A stretch of 64,000 bases of DNA from Acanthochromis polyacanthus (GCF_021347895.1 NC_067116.1:40567677-40631676); one strand, 5' to 3'; numbered from the stretch's first letter, positions 51,901 to 64,000 are shown. A program made the numbers and translations. Notes: generated by a model from the letters alone, not told the origin.

Positions 51901-54900
51901 TCAACAAAAAGATGATGGAAAAAAAAAAATAAGTATGCTGGGGTTGCTTTTGATGCACCTCTTCCTTAACATAATTTTTTTTCTGAATTTGTTTGAGCAG
52001 AAAGAGGAAATCAAAACACTTTAATTCAAAAAATGTTGACAATATGTGTAAAGTTATGTTTTAAATGTAGCTCCAATATTCACATGTGCAAAAATCAACA
52101 ATAGATTGGACTGGATTGCACTTAAATCATCTATGTAATTCACAGTGAGGGTCTTAAAGTCTTTTTAAAAAAGAACACATAATTAAAGGTAAAACTAAAC
52201 AGTTTGAGTTGAATAAACTAGATACATTTAGTTTTCATTTTATTGAAACAAATACTGCACAAAAGGTGCATCTTTAGCAAAAAACCCTGGTTTTTAATTT
52301 TTTTTGACAGATTTGATCTATTAATAATGATGATTTATATGCACATGGCTAATAACATTTTTTCCTTTTGTTTGCTGTTTAACTAACATTATATTACAAA
52401 TAGATGATTTTGATCTATATAGAAAAAGAGAGTTGTCCAAAATTGATTGTATTTTCTATCACCTGAAGTCATTTTATTGACATACTGAGTCTATCTCTTA
52501 TGATCTGCAGGTGAATCATGTCTTTCCTCACACAGGGCAACACACAAACCCGTTTGGTTTTTTTCTACCTGTGCACATGCAGGTGATGCAGGCTCAGTTT
52601 GCTCAGGACAACAACCCAGACGCCCAAACGCTGCAGAAACTGGCGGAGCAGACGGGCCTCAGTCGAAGAGTCATACAGGTCAGCATGGAGGAGAAAACAG
52701 ATGACGTATTTAGACAGATGTAATGTAGTTAGAACGCTGTTTGTGGTTGAAGTTGCATTTGCAGCCTGTGGAAATCTGGACAAAAGGATTTTGTTTATCG
52801 TAGCATATTTATACAAAGCTTTATGTGTGGTCTGTTTAAGAAAGTTTTATTTGCAAATGTAGTGAATTTTTAAAAAACTCAGTTACTTTTGCACAAACAA
52901 ATTAAATGAAGTTACAAAAGTGTGTACTAAGAGAAAAAGCTCTAGTTACATTTATAAAGCTCACAACTTTATATTCAGACGTAAAACATGGTTTCAGCTG
53001 CATGTGATGCATCTTACACAGAGTGTGACCATTTGGAAAAGCATCTTAGACAGATTTGTTCCTCAGCTATTCTTTGTACGTCTTCAGTCTATAGAACAAT
53101 GGCAGGATGGAAGAGTGGAGCTTTTATTTACTAGAATTCTAGATTTAACTGTAGATTTTCTCCTCCAGTATAACTTTCTCCCCAATTTTGCTGAGAAAAC
53201 AATGATTTTTTTTTTTTTTTTTACTTTTTGGTCAAAAACTGCCCAATTTAAAGAAAAGAAAAAATTAAACCAGTTGGGTTTGTTGTTGATGCACCTCTTT
53301 TGTTAATTTGTTTAGGAAGAAAAAAATGGAGAAATCAAAATCATTCAGAATAAAATATTGACAGTATTTATTTCCAGCAAACAGTGCTGATATTCAGATA
53401 TTTCACTTACCAATTCAGAGTCACATTACATCCGTTACTGTAATTCACAGTGAGGGTCTCAGAAGCAGCTTCATCTTTCATCCACTGAATGTAGCCGTTT
53501 GGAGAAAACACATCTTGGACAGTTTTGTTCCTGCACTGACTCCGTCTCCTTTAGGTTACCTGTAGTTTCTCCAGTGAGGACTGTGCACAATTCAAGAATA
53601 AAAACAACAAAAACTATAACAATGAGGGGGAAAAAACACAACTGCAAGGCTCCAAAAGTGCTTTTACTCACCAGGACACAATGTGACTCAACAAAAACAG
53701 GGATGATTTGTTTGACTTGCTGGCGTCACGCTGTTTTGTGACAGTGGATGCTTCTATCACGTCGTGTGGTTTGTTTGTCCCGTTAACTCAGGTCTGGTTC
53801 CAGAACTGTCGAGCTCGCCACAAGAAGCACGTGAGCCCCAACCACACCTCCAGCACGCCCATGACCTCCATGCAGCCCAACCGCCTGTCCCAGCCCACCC
53901 CGACCCCCGAGGAGCTGCAGTACACGGCCTACGGAGGCCCGGAGGGGTCAATGCTCTCTGCGCTACACTCCTTCATAGACAGTAAGACCTTTTATGAATT
54001 CTTACGGTTGTATTTTGCACTTTACATTCTTTAAAAGCTGAGATTTAACATGATATATTTCTGTTTAGACAGATTAATTACCCCAATCAAACACAGAGTC
54101 ATATACCAAAGAAAATGTTTCATGAGTTGACATTAAGAGCCAAAGATTATCCCCATCTTTTGAGAGTATTTGAAATGATTACTCCAGCAGTGCATCTGTT
54201 GTATATCAAATATTTAGATTAGTTAGAGGTCTGAGGAAGCTTGTCCACTCTCTCCTGTTGTATTTGTAGCAACTAAATATCACTTAGATCAAAATATATC
54301 ATAAACATAATATGTGTAAAATTGCTTTTTAATAGTTTGTGCAATATCAATTTTCACACCGTGTAGCATTTCATTTCCTGTGGAATATTTCAGTATAATG
54401 TACAAAATGTCATTATCTTGTGTAAGATTTTTGATTTCATGTGAAACATTGTCAGTGTAACAGACATTTTCATTTTGCTTTTAAGTGAAATATTTCATTA
54501 TCATGTGTGATATTATTTATTACCTCAGCATCATCACCAGCATAACTCTTTATTGTTCTAACTGTATTTTAGTTGACTCATTTTATTTTCAGTTGTGTGT
54601 CATACTTCTGTCTTATTGCATTTCTTCTGTCATTTGTTTTTTTCTGAGCAATACCTGGCACAAGATGTTCCTTCTGGAATGAAAAGTTTTGTCTTAACTA
54701 AACGTTTGTAAATTCAGAAGCCATAGGTAGCAAAATAGAAGACAGAATTGTTTTAATCCCAAAGGAATCTCTTGAATTTCGAAATATTGTCTATTGTATT
54801 TAGATGTATCATCTACATTCTGGTATGAATGTAGGCAATGAAGAATACGAGCTCTGTGTGTTTGTTGATGCTCTGATGCTGTGTTTGAGTAACATTAAGA

Positions 54901-55428
54901 AAATCAAGTTAAAGGAGGGATAAAGGAATAGAGATTTAAAAAATAACATGAATCAGTGAGGAAGACACTATTTAGGTGCTAAAAAAATATAATGTAAATT
55001 TTCCCCTTTGAATAATAATATTAAACTTCTAAGTAGCATTAGTTGTCCATAAACTTGTGCTGAGAATGATATTACTACTTAAAATTATGAGGTTTTTATG
55101 TCATTTTGCTGGTGGTGCTCTTTTTGCATTTTTAGCACTAAACAAATCTTGCAGAAATATGATATTCAAAATGCTATTTTCCTGAAAAACCGCTTCCACA
55201 CATCAGGAGTTCAGGACAGGATATAGAGCAGCTTTACATAATTGAATTAAACATACCTCCTTAATTAAATCGTGGCATACAGAGATGTTTGTTTATGAAG
55301 ATAACTGATGACTTACTGTCACACCTGTGTTCTGTCTTTGCGTTTCTGCAGTACACTCTCCTCCCTCCATGTTTCAACCGCTGCTGCCGGCCCACGCCAT
55401 GACCTCGCTGCCCGTGTCTCACGCCTGA
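48948..55428 (+). CDS. lhx8: LIM/homeobox protein Lhx8, complete coding region, 9 exons
   Basis: LHX8 is a nuclear LIM-homeodomain transcription factor needed for forebrain cholinergic neurons, tooth and palate development and oocyte maturation. Exons: 48948-49031, 49684-49761, 50197-50322, 50501-50622, 51223-51443, 51594-51697, 52583-52678, 53792-53981, 55352-55428 (TGA). The total is 365 residues against about 356 in human. LIM1 is about residues 82-138 ([20 protein letters not shown], then [17 protein letters not shown]). LIM2 is about 142-197 ([20 protein letters not shown], then [20 protein letters not shown]). The homeodomain is about 232-291 ([13 protein letters not shown] through [14 protein letters not shown]) with its usual VIQ/VWFQN exon boundary. 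The tail ends in LPVSHA, close to LPISHT in human. The start is the ATG of [12 protein letters not shown], matching MYWKS in mammals. An internal ATG at 49693 could serve a shorter form. Which teleost paralog (a or b) this is cannot be decided here. Confidence 0.95.
51775..52165 (+). repeat. Diverged intronic direct repeat, copy 1 (lhx8 intron 6)
   Basis: The segments TTTTGCTGAGAAAACATTGA, GATGCACCTCTTCCTTAACA, GAGGAAATCAAAACACTTTA and GTAATTCACAGTGAGGGTCT occur here. They recur in the same order at 53095-53465 in the next intron, with the homeodomain exon 52583-52678 between them. Confidence 0.7.
53095..53465 (+). repeat. Diverged intronic direct repeat, copy 2 (lhx8 intron 7)
   Basis: The segments TTTTGCTGAGAAAACAATGA, GATGCACCTCTTTTGTTAAT, GGAGAAATCAAAATCATTCA and GTAATTCACAGTGAGGGTCT match copy 1. 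A smaller partial repeat also links 53035 (CATCTTAGACAGATTTGTTC) with 53509 (CATCTTGGACAGTTTTGTTC). Confidence 0.7.
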
Positions 55429-55910
55429 GCTGCACACAGAAACACACTCACATGCACACATCTACAAACGGCACCCTCAGACTTCACCAATGTTCGTCAG
55501 TCATCAGCAGCTGCAGAATTCCATGGTAAAAAAAATAACTGGATTCTCAGTGAACCATACAACCATTTCTGTCTTCTTACACTGCCAGTAACTCCTCACC
55601 ACATGTTTATATTTCTGTTAATCGAATTCTGGATGGTTTCTAACTTACAGTCCTAAGTGTACTGTACGACGTGGAAATGGAAAGGTCTCGGTGTACCTCA
55701 TAGGATCGTGACGCATGACATCATAGATTTATATTTGTTTGTGTAGTTGGTGACAAAGTTTGACCGTGCTACTCTACGTGAAAGCTACCAGACCCAAAAC
55801 AACACCTCCACATGAAGATGAACTTGAACTTGTATGTATAGCAGTGTTGGAATTTAATTTATTGTACGTGTACGTCTGTTTTGAGAATAAATGTCTAATT
55901 TCACAAACCT
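55429..55910 (+). terminator. lhx8: lhx8 3' UTR with poly(A) signal
   Basis: A short 3' UTR follows the stop. AATAAA lies at 55886-55891, about 460 bases downstream, in a favourable context for cleavage. Confidence 0.6.
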
Positions 55911-56790
55911 GGGAGACGAGTGAATGACGTATTTTACACAGCAGCCGACATGTGCACCTGACCTTCAAACCTAGCAAGATCATGCCAGTTTATCAAAGTG
56001 TGCATGGTAGAAAAACAATTTATTGATAAAAGCACAAGTAAAACAAATGAAATTCTGAATGGTGTACAAATATATGGGAGATTCTTTCTACTAAAAACAC
56101 AACTTGACAGTATAAATAAATATCAGGCACATGTTTATGTTGTTGACTTTCTGGATAAATGAGCCTGGAGTGCTGCTCATCTTTCTATCAACTGCATTTT
56201 TTGACTTTAAAGAGCTTGTGGTAAGAAAACTGACTCACATTTTATCAAGAGAGAAGCTTAACTTGTGTCTGCTTGTTGACTGTGGTTGACCAAAAGAATC
56301 TAATTTCCAGACATGGGAGGGAGTGAGAGGCATATAAAAACACTGTTTTTATCAGATCTCAGGTATTCCCAGATGGGAAAGAAACCAAACCTGAGCTACA
56401 TGTACAAAGAGACAGAAAATTCAACCGGGAGCGTGGTAGTGTGTCAGTATAAAAAAACAACAGGGCACATTGGTAATATGCCCCACTGAGCACTCCATGC
56501 ATCACTTGTATTCTTTCACATACACAAGCTGAGTTGTTCTGCTTTTATTGAGTGCTACGTCGGGCATGTTCCAGCCTGTTCAGCTCAAATGGGGGCAAAA
56601 GGTGTAGAAGTCTGCCGTCACTCCCAGGTACCATGAGGGCTTGTTCTCAGGGTTGACAAACACGGCACAAAGACTCGCAAACATGAGTCACGTCACCCAA
56701 AGTGATGCAGGAATCCATTTTCAAAACAAAACATAATTAAAGGTCTAAATGTAAAATACAAGGACACAGAATGAATATGTCAACCCCTCA
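55911..56790. other. Intergenic, nothing recognised
   Basis: This is spacer downstream of lhx8. No exon, RNA or clear mobile element is visible. Confidence 0.45.
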
Positions 56791-56794
56791 TACA

Positions 56795-57220
56795 CACTGA
56801 TCAGCTACAACATTAAAACCACCTGCATAATACTGTTTAGGTTCCTCTTGTGCAGCAAAAATAGCCCTGATTCACCTGGGCAGGACCAAAGTGCCTCTGT
56901 GGGTGTCCTGGCACATCTTGGCAGTGGATCATTTGGGTTCTGTTTGTTGCAGTGTGGGACCTCCACGGACAAAGCTTGTTTGTAAGCATCCCACCAGATG
57001 CTCACTTAGATTTGGATTTCGGAGGCCGGGCCATGTTCCTTGAACTGACTCTGAGCAGTTTTTGGGGTGTGGCAGGGCGCAAAGTGCTGCTGGGGGAGGT
57101 AGAGAGCTGTTGCCATGGAAGCGACAGTGTTCAGGTGGGTGCAACATGTCAAAGTGATAACTTCATGGACACCAGGACCAAAGGATTTCCAGCAGAACAT
57201 TGCATAACGACGACATGGTC
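56795..57220 (-). mobile_element. Tc1-like transposase remnant, third family
   Basis: On the minus strand, 57200-57006 reads FGPGVHEVITLTCCTHLNTV and further on QQHFAPCHTPKTAQSQFKEH. This matches the Tc1 block containing the conserved 'DNAPCHTAK' segment, with the aspartate/asparagine positions altered to HF. The terminus at 56801 (TGATCAGCTACAACATTAAA then ACCACCTGC) is the familiar end of this family. It is non-functional. Confidence 0.7.
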
Positions 57221-58700
57221 ACTTCACTTGTCAGTGGTTTCCATATTGTGGCTGAAACAGTGCATCTGTTTTTGCAAAGAAACTTCACTGCAAGAGAAAA
57301 ATCTTCACTAGCTTATCAAATACTTCATTAGACTGTAACACAACTCTACTTTTCACATTATACTGTCAGCCTGATGGTAACACATACAACTGAGCAAACT
57401 GACCCACAGCTTCTTTTTGATGCAACAAGAAGACCTAAAACCTGTAACGCTGTTTTGAACCAAGTTCAGAATTCCAACAAGAAACTTTGTGTTTTGTTAT
57501 AACACCAGAAGGATGACTCAGAAATCAAAGCCTCATCATCTGCAGGTTGTAGTTCAGAGAAACTTATCAAACCACTCCAGCAGCTTCACAGCAACAGAAA
57601 TACTTTCACTCTGCTTCTACTTGTCAGCTGTATGTTTGCAGTTGGTCACAGATTTAAATATATTGTGCTGTGGCTGAAAACCATTAGATTACATTAGTGA
57701 ATTCCATTTGAGCTGAATGCAGCCAGTGATCTCTGTGAAGGAAGCTGCCTTTAAAATCAACGGGGGATGACTGTTTAATATTAATGACATGTATTTCTAA
57801 AGTATCACTTAGGAGCAACCAATCACCACATTTCACACACTATAATGTTATTATAGCTGTCAATGGGGTCAGTACGTTGCCCTCTGAGTTACATACTGTA
57901 TCCATGTGCCCACATCAGCAGCAGGTCAGAAACCACAGAAACATCACATACATAACACAAAGGTTTTGGCTGAGCACAGAATAATCTGCTGCTGTGCACA
58001 AACCTGCCACTGTCTTCTAAACACAAAACATGCTGAAATTTACCCTTTTAGTCCTGCACCAAAGCAGGCATTTGGAAAAGCTAAAGATTTTCATCACTGG
58101 CTGCTAAACCATCCCATTATAAGAACTTATTAAAAATATATGGAAGGATCTTCAAATATTATCTGCATAGCTGCAATATTAAATTACAATCACTCAATGT
58201 GACAAACTAAGAAAAAGGCACTTAAAGGTGAAGCACTTCAAGCTGCGATGACAGTTAAATATAAAAACCGAGGACACCAAGTGACGAATGTGATTCTCAA
58301 TGTGAGACACTCAAAGGCTGTGATAACACACAGTGGAGCTGATACCTCAACAACCACACATGTATGACATCTGGCACCACCAAGTGCTAGAAACTGGCAA
58401 CTACAAGACATTAAAGAAGAACCAAAGCTGAGGTTACCAGTTTCACTAAAGACAGACTTCACTTGTTCCAATAGGAACTTAATGCGTAGTGTGACTGTGG
58501 CTGTAAAACAAACCACAAACCATCAGTTATAACCGCACACGTAAAAATTATTTACAATAACCTGGCGTGACTTTGAACACCTGCTACTCTAAGACTTTTA
58601 AACAAACTGACATCTGGAGTAAACTCTCAAATCCACAAATTAGTGTGTGAGTGAATCAGATTATTAGTCCCTTATCTCATTATAGTGTACAGCTGCAACT
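57221..58700. other. Intergenic or slc44a5 3' UTR, no gene seen
   Basis: No exon is visible. Part of this may be 3' UTR of the distal slc44a5 isoform; a weak ATTAAA on the minus strand lies at 57774-57779. Confidence 0.35.
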
Positions 58701-58805
58701 TGTGTACACTTTAAGTTTGGCAAAGCGTTTATGGCCACAGGGGCTTGTACCGTGGCTCTGTGTTAACCTTCAGTCTTTCTCCTTCTCCCACCTCTCTGCT
58801 CGTCT

Positions 58806-58903
58806 CTACTTCCTCCTGTTCTTCTTGTTGAGGATCCTCCTCAAGCTTTTGTTCATGTAGAAGGGCCGGTGTGGAGAGCCGTCATTCACCTCCAGATCCC
58901 ACA
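58806..58903 (-). other. slc44a5: slc44a5 alternative terminal exon B
   Basis: It uses the same phase as exon A with acceptor CCTCCTAG. It encodes [20 protein letters not shown] and [12 protein letters not shown] with a TAG. It is clearly homologous to exon A (DLE.NDGS..RP.YM) but has a lysine/arginine-rich end like other CTL family tails. Confidence 0.8.
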
Positions 58904-61900
58904 CTAGGAGGCAGCAGCAGCACAAGTTAAAAAAAAAAAAAAAAAACACATCACAGTTGCAATCATCATTTATCCAATGAAAACCTTTCAAAACAGACTG
59001 GACAATACTTCAACCATTCATGTTTATTCGAAAACAAAGATTCACATTTTCATTGGATTCATTAATAAAAAAAATTCTCCTATACAAAAAGAACACTGAA
59101 TAACCTCCAGACAGATGTGTGTATTATACTTAGTATTAAAACAGCACAACATCTGAACCATCCAATAAAAAGTTTACCAAAAATGGCTTTGACATCCTTT
59201 TATAAACTGTATCGCAAAGGTTCCTGGTGTTAGGTCTAAAACCACTGAATAAGAGGAACATTTTTTTGAGATTTTTTTTCACAACTAGGCACATAAACTA
59301 GTGGCTGCATTCAGAAGATTCCTGAAAACTGTCAGGTTGTGTTCAGATTTTAAGCAAAAAACATAAAATGCCTTCTTTTTTTTTTTTTTTTAAAGTCTTG
59401 ACCTCCCACAAAGTCTCAGTCAGGTTTACAGTACATCTATGAGCAGAACGAAAACGGGAATGACTGTGCATCCGATGTAAAATATGAGACACCTGTTCTT
59501 GCTAAGTGCAGAATACACACTATTTTTGGATCTGTGTGTTTGTGTTAGTATAAATAGGGTGGATTAAAGCAACCTAGAAAACCCCATGGTAAACATCAAC
59601 AGCCAGCAAAATAATCATGCTACACAGAAGAAATAAATCACATGGTTCTTTCCCCGTATGTGAAAGTGCATACAAAACATGATTTTACACTAGAAGACCA
59701 AAGTGCGACAAGAGGGTGCCCCATAAGTCCACCACTATTTTTGTTATGGTGATGCCTTATGCCGTAGTCCATCAGTGGCATCTGTACATTTTAAGGTCCT
59801 CATGTTTGTTTGGGTAAAAATGCTCGACTCATTGTTATCTCAGCCTGTGCATCCGTCCTGCGAGTTGACATGTACCCTCTCAGTAAGGCAGAGGTCAGCA
59901 GAGAATACAGAGAAGGAAAAAAAAAAAAAAAAAAAAGAGAAACTTGAACAGAAGCATAGCAGAAAAAAAAGGCAAGTATCTGAGTTGGCTCAAGAAATGA
60001 AGTGAACAGAAGTCTTTTTTTTTCCCCCAGTTCCCCATGCCTTTTTCTGTGAGGACCTGAAGTAACCGCATGTCCTTTTCATGTCCAGGTCATCCCTGAC
60101 CCGACTGGGATGCATCCAGATTTGATGTTTAGCCCTACAGTACTCGCTCTCAAACGTCCAGACTCCCACACATACAGAAGATATGGAGAAGTGAGTCAAG
60201 AGAGTCAAAAGTTTAGTAAAACGGCTGCACATCGCTCAGGAGGCAGCGCTCGTTTTGGCAACCTCCTCGCCTTTGCGCAGGATCTTGTGCAAGCCGGGAG
60301 ACATGTAGTAGGGCCTGGAGGAAGAACCATCGTTCCTCTCCAGGTCTTCGCCTGGTCCCAGCAGAGGAGGAGGATGTGCACAAAGAGCAGACAGAGCAGA
60401 GAATGACAGAAACGAAGAGAGAGGAAAGCAAAGATTTAGTGGAGGTCAGTGAACAAAGAGCATGCAGGAATTAAAGAGAGCTGAAACAGTGAATGAGCAG
60501 GAATAATTCACAGTCAGAATTTAGAACTAGTTTTGAAGCTGAGAGAGTTATATTCAACTGCGGGCATGCTGCGAAACATTTGATCATAGCAGTGTTCAGT
60601 AGCGCTCATATTCTCACTGCGGAATGTAAACCGCTGAAAAACCAGAATACTTACAAAAGCACAGGAACAACGTGTCCACACACATGGCATAGACATTAAA
60701 AAAGCCATGTGCAATCATGTAGGATCCAAATATCACCGTCTGAAAGAGTCCACAGGTCACAGTTAGAATGTTTCCTAACTTCGGTCGAGTATTTCAGTTT
60801 TATTGTGCAACAATAAAACCCTGCATGCCAGCAAACACTTAAAACATCAAGAAGAAAATGAACGGCTGAGTCATAAATCTATCAACAGAGCTCATTAGCC
60901 TGCAGGAACACAAGAAAGCTTAAATGGAGTTTAGCAACTTTTTACAACCAAGAAAAAAATGGCTCTTAAAAATGTTAGGAAATAGATTAGGAACAGAATG
61001 ACAGACAAAATATTCTATTGTTACATTATAGGAGAACAGCAGGAAAGATAATTCTGATATACTTGTATAACTAATGCTCCAACTACACATTAGTCATTCT
61101 CTAGAATTGTTTTAAACTACATACAAATAAAAGAACACTTATTGGTACTAACTGAGTGATTTGTAACTGTAAGATGATTTATAGGAGGGTTCTGAACAAA
61201 ACTAAGCTCCACCTTTCTCAGCCTGAATCAGACTCTGTTACAATTACTAATCACAGCAGACGGCTCACATTTGAATTTCTTACCAGAAGAGGGACCCAGT
61301 AGTAATTTAGGGACGGCACCTCCTCTTGAAAAACTGGTATTTTACGTGAGAAGAAGAAAAATGCTAGAACACCTGAAAGATTTTAAAAAATGACAACAGT
61401 TAAAAGCAGAGCTATAGACTCAGTTAGACATTGTGTAAGAACCCTTAAAGGCTTCAAAACAAGATTACCATCCATCAGCAAGCTAATTAAACTCCTCTCT
61501 GTGCATCTAAAATACATATTTACAAGTTTTGTTTTATTGAAGAGAATCCCGTCATGCCTAAAAATGGCTATGATGTAACTCAACACCACAGTTTCCTTTA
61601 GACTGTGTGAATTTATGAAGTTCTTGCGTCTCTCTCCAACCACCTCTCCTCCTACTTCCTGCAGATCCAGAACACCAGCTCACCTTTGACTCCGCTCAAA
61701 CACAGAAAAATTAGTCTACACTACACAACGGGAAGTTGAAAGTGGACTGGAGGTATTCAGCCATACATGTTAGAACTGGAAGCTGATTCTGTAGAAAAAT
61801 AACAATACAGAAATCCTCATCCTCCAAGATGTCAGGATTGGTTTCTTAGGTTTGTGACATATGAAACCCTGGTTGTTTAAATCTGTAATGTGTGACTGTC

Positions 61901-63713
61901 ACTGCAGATTCAAGGTGGAAATGCTCAGCCATGATGTTAACTGCTTATGTTGATCATGATACACAAAAAAAACATACTTTAACCAGAGTAGTCTTTAAAG
62001 GTGGTACAAGAACACACACAAACCTGTTTTGGTACGTTTAAATTCATTGACACTAAATTAGTGAAACCTAAAACAAACAGCAGTTATGCAGTGTAATTTT
62101 TGTACAGGTATGCTTCAGGAAAACACTATAATTAGAGACAGACATGCTATAAGAGAGAAACACGGCACTGAAAGAGTCCAAAACAGAAAAAGGAAGAAAT
62201 ACCGCAGTTAACGGCTGGATAACACACGTCCCATTAGTTATCCCAAAATGTCGACTGTGTGCTTTATAACATTTGAATGGGGAAACATCCAGAATCCAAA
62301 TGTGTTGCTGGACTGACTCAAGCACAGCGTGGTGGGAGTCTAACCCGAATCAAAAAACACTTCTTAAACATTGTTTTGGGATAAAGTCACCAAACTTTTT
62401 AAGCTGCACATCTGGCAGGTTATTCTCGCCAAGCAGGTTTTCTGTCTCTGACCACTGATGTCACAGTGAAGGCTCTCTCCATTCATTTAGACAATCACCT
62501 GGTCTTGTTGGTCTGAAATAACTCCTCAGGGCTGATACCAAGATGGTTCGGATGGCGAGACACGCCTGTAAGGACTTAGTTAGGGCTTATGCTTAATTTA
62601 AGATCTCATAAACTGAACTGAATTTAGGGTACTCTAAAATTAAGTCAGCCAGCTTCTAGGATGTAAATTTCAACTTGCAATGACACAAAACTAATATGCA
62701 AAACAGACTGTGCGCATGGCAAAAATAACTAAGAGCGAGGTGATGCATCATCCTTCATATATCCAGGAAGATATCTCATCCTGCCTCTTCTACAGTTTTT
62801 TATCTATGCTACTGTTTGTCACTTCAGAGTGCAGCAGACGTGAAACTCACCAACACTTCCTGAAATAAGCAGTTTTCCCAAGAACAGCAGAAAGTCTGTC
62901 ACCTTGTCCAGGACAGCCACCCTTCAGAGGAAGAAGTGGATCGCAGATAGGAGAGAAATGGAAAGGAAACTGTCATGCACTGAAAGACAGAGATCTAAGT
63001 GTGTGCAGTCACCTTTAAGCATGACAGTAAGGAGGTTAATTTGCAAAAATGTGCAGTTGCAGGAAACACATGATGTATGCAGTAAATCCACCTTTTAGCC
63101 ACAAAATTTCTGATTTTTTAATAGAAAACACCTAATTTTACTGCAGAGGAATGCTACTTGATGGCAGAGTGTGCTCAGAGCCATGGTCAGTGTACGTCAC
63201 AGACATTTGACAAAGATCTTACCGAACAACATTCCTCATCAAGAGGAAGAAAGCATCCTTGGAAGAGGTGCAAAAGTTCTTCCCATATATTGCTATCTGT
63301 TGGTGAAGACAAAGTAAACAGTTTGTAATTAAACACTCAGTTATGGTCAATTAATAGCAAAACAGTAAACATGCATGCAATAAACTGAACAACGGTGTTA
63401 CTGGACATGACCCACCATAATGTATGCATTTCTGTTTATAAACTTGATGAAACGCTCCAGGCACCAGAAGCAGCATTTGAGGCAGCAAAGCAAGAACCGA
63501 GAGCAGGCATTTTGAGAACCTGGGAAAATATCATCAGATTCATCAACATGAAGTTTAAAGTAAAGACTAAAGTTCAGTAAAAGCTTAAACATCAGTGTCT
63601 TTAAGGGTTGCAGCTTGCCTTTCAGTTTCTGATCCAGGTATTCAAGAACAATTCGGACCATCTGCACCACAGCAAGGATTAGAGAACCGAAGGCCAGAGA
63701 ACCTGTGTGATAG
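58806..63713 (-). CDS. slc44a5: Choline transporter-like protein 5, 3' half, with two alternative last exons
   Basis: This is a multipass membrane protein of the CTL/SLC44 family (choline and related transport); the 5' half lies beyond the window. Exons in transcript order: 63619-63713, 63416-63519, 63223-63296, 62851-62921, 61284-61372, 60655-60739, then either 60236-60351 or 58806-58903. Family blocks seen: [92 protein letters not shown], and [20 protein letters not shown]. At least three hydrophobic membrane segments are present. The first intron in the window begins with GC (AAAG/GCAAGC), a GC-AG intron required to keep the frame. Assignment to SLC44A5 rather than another SLC44 member rests on the LHX8 neighbourhood; the family itself is certain. 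Confidence 0.88.
59023..59028 (-). terminator. slc44a5: Candidate poly(A) signal for slc44a5 isoform A
   Basis: AATAAA on the minus strand lies about 1.2 kb past the stop of exon A and upstream of exon B. Its use would exclude exon B from the transcript. Confidence 0.4.
60236..60351 (-). other. slc44a5: slc44a5 alternative terminal exon A
   Basis: After the shared CVDTLFLCF, this exon (acceptor GGGACCAG) completes the split codon. It encodes [20 protein letters not shown] and then [18 protein letters not shown] with a [12 protein letters not shown] is the standard CTL tail motif. A minus-strand AATAAA at 59028-59023 could end this isoform. Confidence 0.85.
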
Positions 63714-64000
63714 CTGGGACGAGAAAATAGATAAATATTAGACCTAAACGAATATAAAGCCTGGCAGTTTCTTTGTAGCTTTTACTGAAATTTTCAGGCT
63801 ACAGGAAACACTTGTGCCACATTCAGTTGTAACTTAGCCCGTGTACAATGGTAGACTGTTGCCCCAAAATACTGGACCTCCTGCTAGAAAAAATGAAACA
63901 AACAAAAAAAATCTACATCTGACTCTAAATGTAGCAAAGTACAAGCAAAGCACTCAGGGAGCGTAGTACACTGCCAAGGCTGTTCATTATCCAATATGGC

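Noticed and set aside
60110..60406. 98-codon plus-strand frame
   Set aside because: It is antisense to slc44a5 terminal exon A.

Overview
The window is vertebrate nuclear DNA, almost certainly from a ray-finned (teleost) fish. The evidence is intron-containing genes with GT-AG splice sites, dense Tc1/mariner, hAT-like, LINE and SINE debris of the kinds usual in teleosts, and the gene order. From low to high coordinates the protein genes are tnni3k (+, 3' half only), erich3 (-, complete coding region), lhx8 (+, complete coding region) and slc44a5 (-, 3' half only). This is the order known from the TNNI3K-ERICH3-LHX8-SLC44A5 block of human chromosome 1p31. No exon of CRYZ or TYW3, which lie between ERICH3 and LHX8 in human, was seen here.

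Region 1-16.3 kb holds the last 14 coding exons of tnni3k, a cardiac TKL-group protein kinase, from just before the kinase domain to the stop codon. Its large introns are full of transposon remnants. One is a striking 0.8 kb GC-rich foldback element with roughly 290-base terminal inverted repeats and nine NotI-type octamers. Region 16.4-35.2 kb holds erich3 in 14 coding exons (predicted 1,795 residues). These comprise a conserved basic N-terminal part, the DUF4590 domain, and a 1.1 kb-codon acidic last exon. tnni3k and erich3 converge, with candidate poly(A) signals only about 150 bases apart. A textbook RFX X-box lies 174 bases upstream of the erich3 start codon, which fits the reported ciliary role of this protein.

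Region 35.2-48.9 kb is intergenic. It holds LINE, SINE and Tc1 remnants, two hAT-like MITEs (the second pair member lies in an erich3 intron), a candidate conserved non-coding block with an NKX2-type site, and an 81-base near-perfect hairpin. Region 48.9-55.9 kb is lhx8 (nine coding exons, predicted 365 residues, two LIM domains plus homeodomain). Its introns on either side of the middle homeodomain exon carry diverged copies of the same roughly 370-base sequence. Region 55.9-58.7 kb is intergenic with one Tc1 transposase remnant. Region 58.8-63.7 kb is the 3' end of slc44a5, a choline-transporter-like membrane protein. It contains a GC-AG intron and two alternative in-phase 3' terminal exons that would give two different cytoplasmic tails.

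The four genes do not form a functional pathway; they share an old syntenic block. I see no bacterial-type system, CRISPR array or intact mobile-element gene. The most informative unusual features are the slc44a5 alternative C-termini, the erich3 X-box, the foldback element, and the hairpin upstream of lhx8.
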